In this document: piece by piece, positions 10,291 through 18,498 of the stretch
How positions within the stretch are numbered: the stretch's first letter is position 1
How the letters are laid out: every line of letters begins with the position of its first letter
DNA from: Serratia plymuthica NBRC 102599
Lineage (GTDB): Bacteria > Pseudomonadota > Gammaproteobacteria > Enterobacterales > Enterobacteriaceae
Direction: 5' to 3'
Assembly (NCBI RefSeq): GCF_001590925.1
Contig: NZ_BCTU01000026.1
Span: 56,747-120,746, forward strand
DNA: 64,000 bases
The notes under the pieces: generated by a model
What the model saw: the letters and a program-made list of their open reading frames with translations, nothing else
The model's database searches: none
What the model was told of the DNA's origin: nothing
Made by a program: the position numbers and the translations under genes

Positions 10291-10979
10291 TGCGTAATCC
10301 TTATGATATCTGAAGCTATCTCCTGATCTGTTTTTAATGATTGGGAGAAGGTATCAATCTTGGTAATAACTGGCTCTATAAGAAAGTAAAGCATTTCTAG
10401 CTCAAGAGCGTAAAGAGCTGAATGATATACAGGCTTCCTGCTTGCAAGTTTTTCGGCTGAATCTGCCGCAGTTTGTACATATCCGTATATACCAGCAGCA
10501 ATAACACCTCTACCCATCCACACTGTCAGAGCGCTATCGATGGCAGACCTAATACCTATACCCATGCAAACAGCGGCAGAAATCGAATAGCGAAACGAGA
10601 GGTTTGTAACCGTCGAGGCTGTAAAACTTGCGCCAGACTTGGCGAGTATTCGGGCTATATTTCTAACTCTTTCGTCAGAAAGGTTATTAACCATATATCC
10701 TACGAAGACTTCAACCATTTCTCTGACGATATCTTGTCGTTTAATGAGATGTACTATCGCTTTAGAAAATCTTATGTCTTCTTTTTTTAATCTAGAGCAA
10801 ACCGCTTGGTAATTATCAGTAAAACACGATGAATACCAAGTAAGTCGGGAAAAACCTGAAGATATGAGTTGTGCCTGCTTTACTGTCTGGAGAGCTACTT
10901 CGGAGATACTGTTGCTAAGTAGTTGGGCAAGATATTTCTCGGCTTCAATTTTTTTCAGTATGAGTGTGTTATAGCTCAT
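10287..10979 (-). CDS. Unknown 230-aa protein, possible membrane-active effector
   Basis: I do not recognise this family. ATG 10979 was chosen because AGAGGGAAG lies just before it; the frame is open 23 codons further upstream. There is no signal peptide. The N-terminal half is helical and charged. The central part (about residues 120-165) is rich in small and hydrophobic residues, with MGIGIR and GRGVIAAGIYGYV, a glycine-zipper-like pattern seen in membrane-inserting helices. It forms an overlapping two-gene unit with the 65-aa membrane protein downstream. Base composition is much more AT-rich than its neighbours. A secreted toxin/immunity pair is one possible reading. Confidence 0.6.
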   Translation of the reverse strand: MSYNTLILKKIEAEKYLAQLLSNSISEVALQTVKQAQLISSGFSRLTWYSSCFTDNYQAVCSRLKKEDIRFSKAIVHLIKRQDIVREMVEVFVGYMVNNLSDERVRNIARILAKSGASFTASTVTNLSFRYSISAAVCMGIGIRSAIDSALTVWMGRGVIAAGIYGYVQTAADSAEKLASRKPVYHSALYALELEMLYFLIEPVITKIDTFSQSLKTDQEIASDIIRITQ

Positions 10980-11579
10980 TCTTCCCTCTCTGAAATTTCC
11001 ATGTATTAGTGATAACCGGTAACTTGTAGCAAAAAAGACAATTTTCAAGACACCATTTACCTTGTTAACATAAAGGATGATAAGGCATGTTTCAATTTCT
11101 ACAGGGTAGTTGTTTGCTAAAACTCACACTTTTAAGATCATGTTATGTAGTTAGCCGAGGGGACCAGAGATTTTAATGGCTTCTCATCAGAAATGGTGAT
11201 GATTTCCTCTAAGAAATCAGGTTGACAATATGAGTTTGTGGGGCTTCCGGTGGCTATTAAGGTAAGTATCTTAGGTTGTTTAATTATAAATGGTTTTATC
11301 GCCTGTGATTAATAAAAATCGCAAAGGCGATGCAGGTTTATCTTGATGGATTTGAAGCGACGGCCTGATTATTATAAGGCGTGGAAATATTTGACCTACT
11401 TAAATACTGGGGGGTTAGCAACGTGATCGTTAGGCATAGGTAAGTTGCTGCATTTTCATTATGTTAATGGCAGCCTGCATACGCAATTTTCCCCAGGGTA
11501 TGCCTGATGGCCTGTTGGGCAGAAAACAGAACAATGAGTGGCTCATTACTCACAACGAAGTACCCAGCTTGGGTATCGG

Positions 11580-11796
11580 GGGTGACATAAGCGGCATGGA
11601 ATGACTTGTTCGGTGATGGATGGATACGATTGCTATCAGAATGCACCGGCGGAGTGGGTGAAAGAGATGCTGAGGAGGGGAATGAGGATAGAGAGCAGGT
11701 GAGAAAATGGTCAAGGAGACTGTGAAAACCTATAACACAGGGCGACCGCATACGTCGCTAAATTACAAAACGGCGGCGAAACTCATCGGACGTTAG
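11580..11796 (+). pseudogene. Remnant of an IS3-family transposase (OrfB, C-terminal part)
   Basis: Two pieces in different frames resemble the end of IS3-family OrfB integrases. The first (11595-11702) reads CSVMDGYDCYQNAPAEWV, matching the common SMxxxGDCYENAxAERV segment. The second (11707-11796) reads MVKETVKTYNTGRPHTSLNY, matching the ending ESVRxYNTxRPHSSLNY, and stops shortly after with KTAAKLIGR. A +1 frame change and about ten missing residues separate them. The DDE core upstream is not recognisable, so the element is dead. No clear terminal inverted repeats were found. Confidence 0.7.
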
Positions 11797-12090
11797 AAGG
11801 CTGAAGAGTGTCAACCTCTAGCGAGACTAGCCATAAAGTACAACGCAAGAGGTGAAGAGAATCGGCGTACCGCTAAGTTTTGGGGCAAGATGCAGGTTTT
11901 TGTTTGTGCAAAATTTAATCAGGAAACCAAAATGTCATCCGGCATTTTTAATCATAACTATTTGATCTGGCTGGGTGATAAAATTTCTCTGGAATGGCGT
12001 AAACGGCGTGATATAGTGTTCTGGTGCTATCTGAAAACAAAAAAGATTAAAAATTTTTACATTTTAGTAACGCGATGGGTTTGAATGTCA

Positions 12091-12435
12091 TTATACTGTA
12101 ATCATCTGGCGGTAGTTTTCACAAGGTGCACAGCGGAAGCTGTAAATAACACTGCGGGGATCGCTAATGGTAAAGTCCTTGGTTGGGCTGGAAAGAAAAA
12201 ACAATACACCTTCTCTGATTTCTCGTTGTAACGAGGGTTCTCTCTCCGACTCTCTTTTCCTGGCAACTCCGCATTCCCGGCATGACAAGTTCTTGTCACT
12301 TTTTACTCCACAATTAATTACGCAATCGCGTTCTCCCGTGAAAAAACGGTGCGCTACAACGCCCGCGTATTCACTTCGTCTATTGGCTTTTATTGGCTCT
12401 GAAGGAAGCCAAAACCTCATCTGTATGTGAAACAT
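12091..12435 (-). CDS. Doubtful Cys-rich hypothetical ORF
   Basis: The frame is open from 12510 (inside phoH) to 12091; ATG 12435 is the most likely start if the gene is real, giving 114 aa. It has cysteines in a CVINCG...CREC...CAPC pattern that could bind zinc, and a charged middle (ARKRESEREPSLQREIREG). There is no good ribosome binding site, and I do not recognise the family. The overlapping plus-strand frame looks less protein-like. It could be a real small gene, a decayed one or chance. Confidence 0.3.
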   Translation of the reverse strand: MFHIQMRFWLPSEPIKANRRSEYAGVVAHRFFTGERDCVINCGVKSDKNLSCRECGVARKRESEREPSLQREIREGVLFFLSSPTKDFTISDPRSVIYSFRCAPCENYRQMITV

Positions 12436-12487
12436 AATCGCGCGGCTAGGCTGCTGCGGTAGGTGAAACAAACTGTAAGGTGCCACT

Positions 12488-13273
12488 ATGAGACAAAAAG
12501 CAGTGATCAAAGCACGTCGTGAAGCGAAACGCGTTATTCGTCGTGACGCTCGTAGTCATCGCCAGCTGGAAGAAGAGTCCGTAACCTCGCTGGTACAAAT
12601 GGGTGGAGTTGAGTCTATCGGCATGGCGCGAGACAAGCGCGATAGCTCTCCCATCGAGGCTAGAACCGAAGCTCAGGGTCATTACTTAATCGCCATAGAT
12701 AAAAAGCAGTTGATATTTGCCACCGGCGAAGCCGGCTGCGGCAAAACATTCATCAGCGCCGCGAAGGCGGCAGAAGCCCTTATACATAAAGAAGTGGATC
12801 GGATTATTGTTACGCGTCCGGTTTTACAGGCGGATGAAGACCTCGGTTTCTTGCCCGGGGATATTTCTGAGAAGTTCGCCCCTTATTTCCGCCCGGTGTA
12901 TGACATTCTGGTGCGCCGCTTGGGATCGTCCTTTATGCAATACTGCCTGCGCCCGGAAATCGGCAAGGTAGAGATCGCGCCTTTCGCCTACATGCGCGGG
13001 CGTACCTTCGAAAATGCGGTCGTTATCCTGGATGAAGCCCAGAACGTCACCGCCAGCCAGATGAAGATGTTCCTGACCCGTTTGGGTGAGAACGTAACGG
13101 TAATCGTCAATGGTGACGTAACCCAGTGCGATTTACCGCGCGGCGTGAAGTCCGGCCTCAGCGATGCGATGGAGCGCTTCGAAGAGGATGAAATGATCGG
13201 CATCATCCGCTTTGATAAACAAGACTGCGTCCGCTCCGCCCTGTGCCAGCGTACGCTCAACGCCTACAGTTAA
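12488..13273 (+). CDS. phoH: PhoH family ATPase
   Basis: PhoH is a cytoplasmic P-loop ATPase named for induction by phosphate starvation in E. coli; its cellular role is still uncertain, though RNA-related functions are suspected. The 261-aa product is nearly identical in pattern to E. coli PhoH, with Walker A GEAGCGKT at about 80-87 and the Walker B region VVILDEAQN. The basic N-terminus (KARREAKRVIRRDARSHRQ) is typical of this long form. AAGGTG precedes ATG 12488. I did not find a convincing Pho box upstream. A strong terminator follows. Confidence 0.95.
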   Translation: MRQKAVIKARREAKRVIRRDARSHRQLEEESVTSLVQMGGVESIGMARDKRDSSPIEARTEAQGHYLIAIDKKQLIFATGEAGCGKTFISAAKAAEALIHKEVDRIIVTRPVLQADEDLGFLPGDISEKFAPYFRPVYDILVRRLGSSFMQYCLRPEIGKVEIAPFAYMRGRTFENAVVILDEAQNVTASQMKMFLTRLGENVTVIVNGDVTQCDLPRGVKSGLSDAMERFEEDEMIGIIRFDKQDCVRSALCQRTLNAYS

Positions 13274-13288
13274 CCTGCCTGCTACGAC

Positions 13289-13316
13289 AAGGCCGCTTCG
13301 GCGGCCTTTTTCTTTT
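13289..13316 (+). terminator. Intrinsic terminator of phoH
   Basis: AAGGCCGC (13289-13296) and GCGGCCTT (13301-13308) form a perfect stem closed by the stable TTCG tetraloop, followed by TTTCTTTT. Confidence 0.92.
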
Positions 13317-13505
13317 CCGCCACTAATCTCCGCCCGCCAACCCTGAGTGTAAATTATTGTAGGTTTTTGTATGGATTTTCGTTGCATTAGCGTTAATGAT
13401 TAATGGTGTTCCAAATTGGCGCCAGCCTTTACCTGGCAAACGGAAGTAGTTGCGTTGTGCGCCGGTTTGGCGCACAGGTGTTGGGCTTCTCACAGCGGTT
13501 CAGTC

Positions 13506-14408
13506 ATGAAATATATTATTTTAATTTTATTTATTTTATGTGTGGTCTATATCCATTATCGCGGCCGGGTGCGTTATACCTTCTGGCGGCAGCTTTCCGA
13601 TCATTCCACTTTCACCGCGCCACTGAACGTTTTTATGTACTTGTTCTCGCGCGCGCCGATAACGCCTTATCTGCAACCGGAGCAATTTCCCGAACTGGGG
13701 GTGCTGCGGGATAATTGGCAAACCATTCGCGACGAAGGGCAGCAGTTGATGGCGATCCAGCAAATTAAAGCTTCGGATCAATTCAACGATGCCGGCTTCA
13801 ACTCGTTCTTCAAAACCGGTTGGAAGCGTTTTTATTTGAAATGGTATGAAGACAACCATCCGTCGGCGATGAGCCTGTGCCCACAGACCACCGCGCTGCT
13901 GCGCAGTCTGCCTTCGGTCAAGGCGGCGATGTTTGCCGAACTGCCGGACGGCAGCCGCCTGCCGCGTCACCGTGACCCCTACGCCGGTTCGCTGCGTTAC
14001 CATCTGGGGTTGATCACGCCCAATGACGATCGCTGTTTTATTGAAGTCGACGGCGAACGTTACAGCTGGCGTGACGGAGAAGGGGTGATGTTTGATGAAA
14101 CCTATCTGCATTACGCCGAAAACCAGAGCGGGCAAAACCGATTGATTCTGTTTTGCGATATCGAGCGGCCGATGCGTTATCGCTGGGCGCAGAGCATCAA
14201 CCACTGGCTGGGGCGTAATCTGATGAGCGCGGCCACTGCGCCAAACGAAGAGGGTGATCGCACCGGCGGCGTTAACAAGTTGTTCAAGTATATTTATGCG
14301 GTGCGCAAAGTGGGGAAACGGCTAAAGGCGTGGAACCGCACCGGTTATTACATCATTAAATGGATTCTGTTCGGCGGGATCGCGGCGGGCATTTTCTTCG
14401 CGGTATAA
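13506..14408 (+). CDS. lpxO: Lipid A 2-hydroxylase LpxO
   Basis: LpxO is an Fe2+/2-oxoglutarate-dependent dioxygenase that hydroxylates the 3'-secondary acyl chain of lipid A at the inner membrane. The 300-aa product has an N-terminal anchor (KYIILILFILCVVYIHY) and another hydrophobic segment at the C-terminus. The core contains LPRHRDPYAGSLRYHLGL, with the iron-binding HxD near residue 155, and a later TYLHYAENQS histidine. ATG 13506 places the membrane anchor at the N-terminus, unlike the longer open frame. It is convergent with chaA. Known from Salmonella, Klebsiella, Pseudomonas and Serratia but absent from E. coli K-12. Confidence 0.93.
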   Translation: MKYIILILFILCVVYIHYRGRVRYTFWRQLSDHSTFTAPLNVFMYLFSRAPITPYLQPEQFPELGVLRDNWQTIRDEGQQLMAIQQIKASDQFNDAGFNSFFKTGWKRFYLKWYEDNHPSAMSLCPQTTALLRSLPSVKAAMFAELPDGSRLPRHRDPYAGSLRYHLGLITPNDDRCFIEVDGERYSWRDGEGVMFDETYLHYAENQSGQNRLILFCDIERPMRYRWAQSINHWLGRNLMSAATAPNEEGDRTGGVNKLFKYIYAVRKVGKRLKAWNRTGYYIIKWILFGGIAAGIFFAV

Positions 14409-14436
14409 ATCCTGGCGGTACAAGGCGGTATAAGAA

Positions 14437-14459
14437 GAGGGGCGCAGAGTGCGCCCCTC
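14437..14459. terminator. Bidirectional hairpin between lpxO and chaA
   Basis: GAGGGGCGCA (14437-14446) pairs with TGCGCCCCTC (14450-14459) around GAG. The plus-strand T tract is poor; the minus-strand side continues TTCTTAT. It lies between the convergent ends of lpxO and chaA. Confidence 0.65.
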
Positions 14460-14465
14460 GGTCAT

Positions 14466-15566
14466 TCAGGAAAATATGGTCATCATGTAGGCGGCAAACA
14501 GCGCCAGGTGCGCGGTACCGTTTAGCACGTTGGTGCGCCCGGTGGAGAACGACAGCTGGCACAGCAGCAAGACCGTCAACATCACCACGATATGCGGTGT
14601 CTGCAGGCCGAAGATCAGCGTCTGGCCGGTGAGGGTAGCGATGATGGTTACCGCCGGCACCGTCAGGGAAATGGTCGCCAATACCGAGCCGAAGAACAGG
14701 TTCATGGCGCGCTGCACCTGATTGTTCAACACCGCCCGCAGGGCACCCAAACCTTCCGGCGACAGGATCAGCAGCGCTACCAGGAAGCCGGTAAACTGCG
14801 CCGGGGCATTCACTTTGGTCAGCAAACCTTCCAGCGAGTTGGCGTTGAATTTGGTCACCGCGATCACCGCAATCAGATGCACGACCAGCCAGCCCGCATG
14901 CCAGGCGCTGCTGTGCGAGGAAGGCTTGCCGTGGTGCGGGTCACCGTCGTCATCTTCATGCTCGTACACGAACAGGCTTTGGTGGGTTTTGGTCTGGATC
15001 ACCAGGAACACGCCATACATGGCGGCAGAAATCACCGCGACCAACAGTGCCTGACCGGTACTGAAGTTACCGCCCGGCAGCGCACTCGGGAACACCAGCA
15101 CGATGATCGCCAGCGGGAAAATCGCCATCAAATACTGTTTGATGCCGCCGAGGTTAACGTACTGGGTAGCGAATTTGCGCCCGCCGAGCAGCAGCGCAAC
15201 GCCTACCAACCCGGCGGTGACGATCATGATGATGGAATAAAGCGTATCGCGCATCAGCGCAGGGGCCGCGTCGCCGGTCGCCATCAGCGCTGAAATCAGG
15301 CTCACTTCCAGAATAACCACCGACAGGCTGAGGATCAACGAGCCGTAGGGTTCCCCCAAACGATGAGCCAGCACGTCCGCATGGCGCACCACGCTAAAGG
15401 CGCTGCTGAGAATACCTATCAGGGCGATGATGTTAATGCCGACGATCAAAGGAAAGTTGCTGGTGCTGCTCCACAGATTCAGGACGACCAGGGCGGCGAT
15501 CGGGAAAATCAGCGAGTACTCGGTGTGGCGGGATTTGGATCGGCCAGGATCGTGTTGCGACTTCAT
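14466..15566 (-). CDS. chaA: Calcium/sodium:proton antiporter ChaA
   Basis: ChaA is a CaCA-family inner-membrane antiporter exporting Na+, Ca2+ or K+ in exchange for protons at alkaline pH. The 366-aa product has about 11 hydrophobic segments, two repeats with the acidic motifs GEPYGSLILSLSVVILEVSLI and LSPEGLGALRAVLNN, and a His/Asp-rich loop (YEHEDDDGDPHHGKPSSHSS). ATG 15566 is preferred because AAGGAGT sits 9 nt upstream and the N-terminus then matches E. coli; the frame is open 44 codons further. Confidence 0.95.
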   Translation of the reverse strand: MKSQHDPGRSKSRHTEYSLIFPIAALVVLNLWSSTSNFPLIVGINIIALIGILSSAFSVVRHADVLAHRLGEPYGSLILSLSVVILEVSLISALMATGDAAPALMRDTLYSIIMIVTAGLVGVALLLGGRKFATQYVNLGGIKQYLMAIFPLAIIVLVFPSALPGGNFSTGQALLVAVISAAMYGVFLVIQTKTHQSLFVYEHEDDDGDPHHGKPSSHSSAWHAGWLVVHLIAVIAVTKFNANSLEGLLTKVNAPAQFTGFLVALLILSPEGLGALRAVLNNQVQRAMNLFFGSVLATISLTVPAVTIIATLTGQTLIFGLQTPHIVVMLTVLLLCQLSFSTGRTNVLNGTAHLALFAAYMMTIFS

Positions 15567-15816
15567 TTTGATGGTACTCCTTCTCAAACAGCGTGGACCC
15601 GTCATCGCTGACTGCCGCAGTACGGCAACTCGCGTATCCAGAATGTTTACCCGCCGCCTTTCACGCTGCCGCATTGTTGGCCGCAGTTTGAAATCCATTG
15701 GGCATATTTATATTTAATAATAATAGGATACACCCGGTGTCTTGTGTCGGGTAATGATGTGATGTTGTGTTACTCGAAAAAGCAATTGCTTGCTTTGTGT
15801 GACAAGGTTAACAAAA

Positions 15817-15837
15817 AAACCGCATCTGATGCGGTTT
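15817..15837 (-). terminator. Intrinsic terminator of the siderophore-interacting protein gene
   Basis: AAACCGCA (15817-15824) pairs with TGCGGTTT (15830-15837) around TCTGA. Read on the minus strand the stem is followed by a long T run, so it should end transcription from the gene at 15939-16757 before chaA. The rest of 15567-15938 shows only AT-rich sequence. Confidence 0.8.
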
Positions 15838-15938
15838 TATTTACTTACTTTTACGTAGTGGGATTAACTTTTCGCATCAGTGGCGCGTAAATTGCAGTTA
15901 TACACGCATTGCATGGTTAATAAAGGGAAAAATTCCCA

Positions 15939-16757
15939 TTAGTCGTCAATGTTATCCATGATTTCATGCCGTTTATTATGATAACCCTCTTCATTTAACC
16001 CCTCACGCCAGTAAGGCACGGCATAAAGCTGATTACGATCACATTGGCGATCGCGGCGCAGGTAGCGGCGCAGCTCGACCACCAGGCGATCTTCACCCGC
16101 CAGCCAGAACTGGGTGGTGGCCTGCGGCAAGGGCAATGCACAAAATTGGGTTATCAGCTCCGGCGTTTTTTCGGTGCCGCCGATAATCCAATTCAGCTCG
16201 ACGCCGGCAGGTTTTTTCAGGCTGATAACGTCGGCGGGAGTATCCACGCGGATAAAAGCATGGCCTTCGCTGCTCGCCGGCAGCTGTTCCAGCAACGCGG
16301 CCAGCGCGGGTAAAGATGAAGGATCGCCGGCCAGGCAGTAGAAATCGGCTGGTGGCAGCATCGGTTTGGGGCCGCCAGGGTTGCTGATGCCAATTTTATC
16401 GCCCGCTTTAGCCTGGCGCGCAAAGTTTACCGCCGGGCCGCTATGGTCGTGGATGGCGAATTCGATGTCGATTTCTGCCAGTTCCGGGCGCACGGCGCGT
16501 ACCGAATAGGTGCGAATAATCGGGCGTACCGCGTCCGCTGCCCAAACCGGGCCGTTAGCGGTCAACGTTGGGAGGTCCGGTTGCCGTTGGCCTGCGAGCG
16601 GCAGGAAAACCTTGATGTGTGCGGCAGCGGCTTGCGCCGGGTAATAGCGCAGGTCTGGCGCGCTAAAGGTGATGCGGCGCAGGTGCGGCGTAATGTCACG
16701 GACAGCGGCGACTTCAATCAGGTAAGGCGCGCGTGAGCGGGGGGCATCGGTATTCAC
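15939..16757 (-). CDS. Siderophore-interacting protein (ViuB/YqjH-type ferric reductase)
   Basis: SIP-family flavoproteins reduce ferric siderophores in the cytoplasm and free the iron. The 272-aa product has the N-terminal FAD domain, with RTYSVRAV as the RxYS flavin-binding motif at about residue 81, then a C-terminal NAD(P)H-type domain with LAGDPSSLPAL and WLAGED. GTG 16757 is favoured because AAGGAGA lies 5 nt upstream; ATG 16796 would leave no good ribosome binding site. A Fur box lies upstream. No siderophore biosynthesis or receptor gene is adjacent. In E. coli nothing separates chaA from chaB, so this gene is an addition there. Confidence 0.87.
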   Translation of the reverse strand: MNTDAPRSRAPYLIEVAAVRDITPHLRRITFSAPDLRYYPAQAAAAHIKVFLPLAGQRQPDLPTLTANGPVWAADAVRPIIRTYSVRAVRPELAEIDIEFAIHDHSGPAVNFARQAKAGDKIGISNPGGPKPMLPPADFYCLAGDPSSLPALAALLEQLPASSEGHAFIRVDTPADVISLKKPAGVELNWIIGGTEKTPELITQFCALPLPQATTQFWLAGEDRLVVELRRYLRRDRQCDRNQLYAVPYWREGLNEEGYHNKRHEIMDNIDD

Positions 16758-16803
16758 GGTGATCTCCTTATGTTCGTATGGCGCCGAGTATATCATGTCA
16801 TTT

Positions 16804-16822
16804 GATAATGAGAATCGTTTGC
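16804..16822. promoter_or_regulatory. Fur box upstream of the siderophore-interacting protein gene
   Basis: GATAATGAGAATCGTTTGC matches the 19-bp Fur consensus at 15 positions and keeps the GATAATGA and AATC parts. It lies 47 bp upstream of the GTG start. Confidence 0.7.
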
Positions 16823-16887
16823 TGGTTGAGGCGGCAGGCGGTATTGACCAGGCTTAGAGATTCATACGTCGTTATGGGAGAAAAATA

Positions 16888-17115
16888 ATGCCGTACAACA
16901 GCAAGAGCGCCTTACCTGACAATGTGAAAAATGTGCTGCCGGATCATGCACAAGAGATCTATAAAGAAGCGTTTAATAGCGCCTGGGATCAATATCGTGA
17001 TCCTGATGACCGTCGCGGCGATGACAGCCGCGAAGAAACGGCGCATAAAGTCGCCTGGGCGGCAGTGAAGCAGGCCTACCGCAAAGGCGACGACGACCGT
17101 TGGCACAAAAAGTAA
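16888..17115 (+). CDS. chaB: ChaB, putative cation transport regulator
   Basis: ChaB is a small acidic/basic protein encoded next to chaA and once thought to regulate it; its role is not established. The 75-aa product has the family pattern MPYNSKSALPDNVKNVLPDHAQEIY, with a helical core and a C-terminal KVAWAAVKQAYRKGDDDRW. GGGAG lies about 10 nt before ATG 16888. A hairpin CCCGGC/GCCGGG at 17124-17142 follows the stop but has no T tract. Confidence 0.93.
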   Translation: MPYNSKSALPDNVKNVLPDHAQEIYKEAFNSAWDQYRDPDDRRGDDSREETAHKVAWAAVKQAYRKGDDDRWHKK

Positions 17116-17281
17116 CCTTAAAACCCGGCTGCGGGTGCCGGGAAAATCACAATATCTGCATAGCTAAGCATGCAATTAATATTATTGCTCTCGCGTACAA
17201 ATACTTTTTCACTTTATCTACGTTTTGAAACTTGATTGCGGATCGAGAAAAGAATAAGGTCATTATTATCGTGGAGTGACT

Positions 17282-17408
17282 TATACCCTTCATACTTGAA
17301 ACTGCATCTGTGTTGGCCGCGTCCGCGCACCCCAGTCACTTAGTTTACTAAGCTCCCGGGGATTTACGGTCTTGCCGCCTTGATGCAGCTCCAATTATTT
17401 TGGGTATA
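17282..17408. repeat. ERIC element between chaB and chaC
   Basis: A 127-bp imperfect palindrome bounded by TATACCC and GGGTATA. Its core CACCCCAGTCACTTAG...AAGCTCCCGGGGATT matches the conserved ERIC inverted repeats used for ERIC typing. The length is that of a standard full ERIC. The rest of the 386-bp gap (17116-17501) holds AT-rich sequence and the chaC ribosome binding site. Confidence 0.88.
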
Positions 17409-17501
17409 TTGAATTAATAAAATTCCGCATCCAATAAATAAAAATTCCAGAGATCGCAGTGGCAGGGAGTATGAGTCGTCTATTCCCAGGAGGTTGTTAA
17501 G

Positions 17502-18197
17502 GTGTTAACGCGAGATTTTCTGCAAAAGGCAGATTGCAAAACAGCATTCGGCACAATTGAGGAGTCGCTGTTACTGACATCAGAGCAGCGTGCGGCCTCG
17601 CTGAATTGTACTTTATCCCGTCGTCCGGATAACAGCCCGGTGTGGATATTCGGTTATGGCTCGCTGATGTGGAACCCGGTATTCGAATCCGAAGAGGTGC
17701 GTCCGGCCACGCTGCAGGGCTGGCACCGTGCGTTTTGCCTGCGGTTAACCGCCGGGCGCGGCACCCTGCATCAGCCGGGGCGCATGCTGGCGCTGAAAGA
17801 GGGCGGCCATACTACCGGGCTGGCGTTCCGCTTGCCGGAAGAGAAGCTGCGCGAAGAGCTGGAACTGCTGTGGAAACGCGAAATGGTGACCGGCTGTTAC
17901 CTGCCGACCTGGTGCGATCTCCAGCTTGCCGATGGCGAAGTGGTCACCGCGCTGGTATTCGTGATGAATCCGCAACACCCGCTGTTTGAAGAAGACACCA
18001 GCCATCAGGTGATAGCGCCTCTGATAGCCAGCGCCAGCGGGCCGTTGGGCACCAATGCCCAATACCTGTTTGCACTGGATAACGAGCTGAAAAACCACGG
18101 CATGAAGGACGACTGCATCGGCGATTTGGTCAACTATGTGCAGCAGTGGTTGCAGCAGAACACGTCCGGCCCTATTGGCGGTGAAGCGACTGCCTGA
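17502..18197 (+). CDS. chaC: Glutathione-specific gamma-glutamylcyclotransferase ChaC
   Basis: ChaC-family enzymes cleave glutathione to 5-oxoproline and Cys-Gly in the cytoplasm. The 231-aa product has the substrate-binding motif GYGSLMW at about residues 51-57 and the LLWKREM region that carries the likely catalytic glutamate (near residue 127). The start is GTG 17502, with a full AGGAGG eight nucleotides upstream. It follows chaB after an ERIC element, as the third member of the cha cluster. The N-terminal 45 residues before the fold are typical of the bacterial form. Confidence 0.93.
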   Translation: MLTRDFLQKADCKTAFGTIEESLLLTSEQRAASLNCTLSRRPDNSPVWIFGYGSLMWNPVFESEEVRPATLQGWHRAFCLRLTAGRGTLHQPGRMLALKEGGHTTGLAFRLPEEKLREELELLWKREMVTGCYLPTWCDLQLADGEVVTALVFVMNPQHPLFEEDTSHQVIAPLIASASGPLGTNAQYLFALDNELKNHGMKDDCIGDLVNYVQQWLQQNTSGPIGGEATA

Positions 18198-18226
18198 TTC
18201 TCTCTGCCGAAACATCCTTTCCAAAC

Positions 18227-18250
18227 GGGCTCTGCATGCAGGGCCTTTTT
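18227..18250 (+). terminator. Intrinsic terminator of chaC
   Basis: GGCTCTGC pairs with GCAGGGCC (one G-T pair) and is followed by TTTTTATATA. It lies 30 nt after the chaC stop. The remaining 18251-18498 is AT-rich and should carry the cbl promoter, which I could not place exactly. Confidence 0.75.
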
Positions 18251-18498
18251 ATATATAACCAATGCCTATATTTAATAACTTTATTTCGCCGGAATATCTA
18301 ATCCATAATAATTAAGTGGTTTTATATGTCGTTAATTTTAAAGGTGTTCGTTATTTTATCTCGAAGAAACAGTTAATTCACGGTCGTGAAAAATCCACTT
18401 AGCATTAAAATGCATAAGTAAAGGTTATTTCTTATTTGTTCCCTCCCGCCAGACTCAGTATCACTGTCGTTAACACTATTGCTCGACAGGGGGAAGGG

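Larger units (their letters stand above)
10980..12487. other. AT-rich accessory gap between pqqU and phoH
   Basis: About 1.5 kb without a convincing intact gene. It holds a decayed IS3-family transposase near 11580-11796 and a doubtful minus-strand ORF near 12091-12435. In 11049-11460 I see only AT-rich sequence and very short reading frames. In E. coli, efeB and phoH are neighbours, so pqqU plus this patch is extra material at that junction. Confidence 0.6.

Noticed and set aside
11464..11751. Minus-strand frame of 95 codons in the accessory patch
   Set aside because: It is opposite the IS3-family remnant, which explains the sequence better; no protein-like pattern.
11890..12084. Plus-strand frame of 64 codons
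   Set aside because: Aromatic and lysine-rich chance frame in AT-rich DNA; no ribosome binding site or recognised motif.
12283..12298. 16-bp palindrome TGACAAG-TT-CTTGTCA upstream of phoH, considered as a Pho box
   Set aside because: Pho boxes are direct repeats of CTGTCAT-like units, not palindromes; about one such palindrome is expected by chance in a window of this size.
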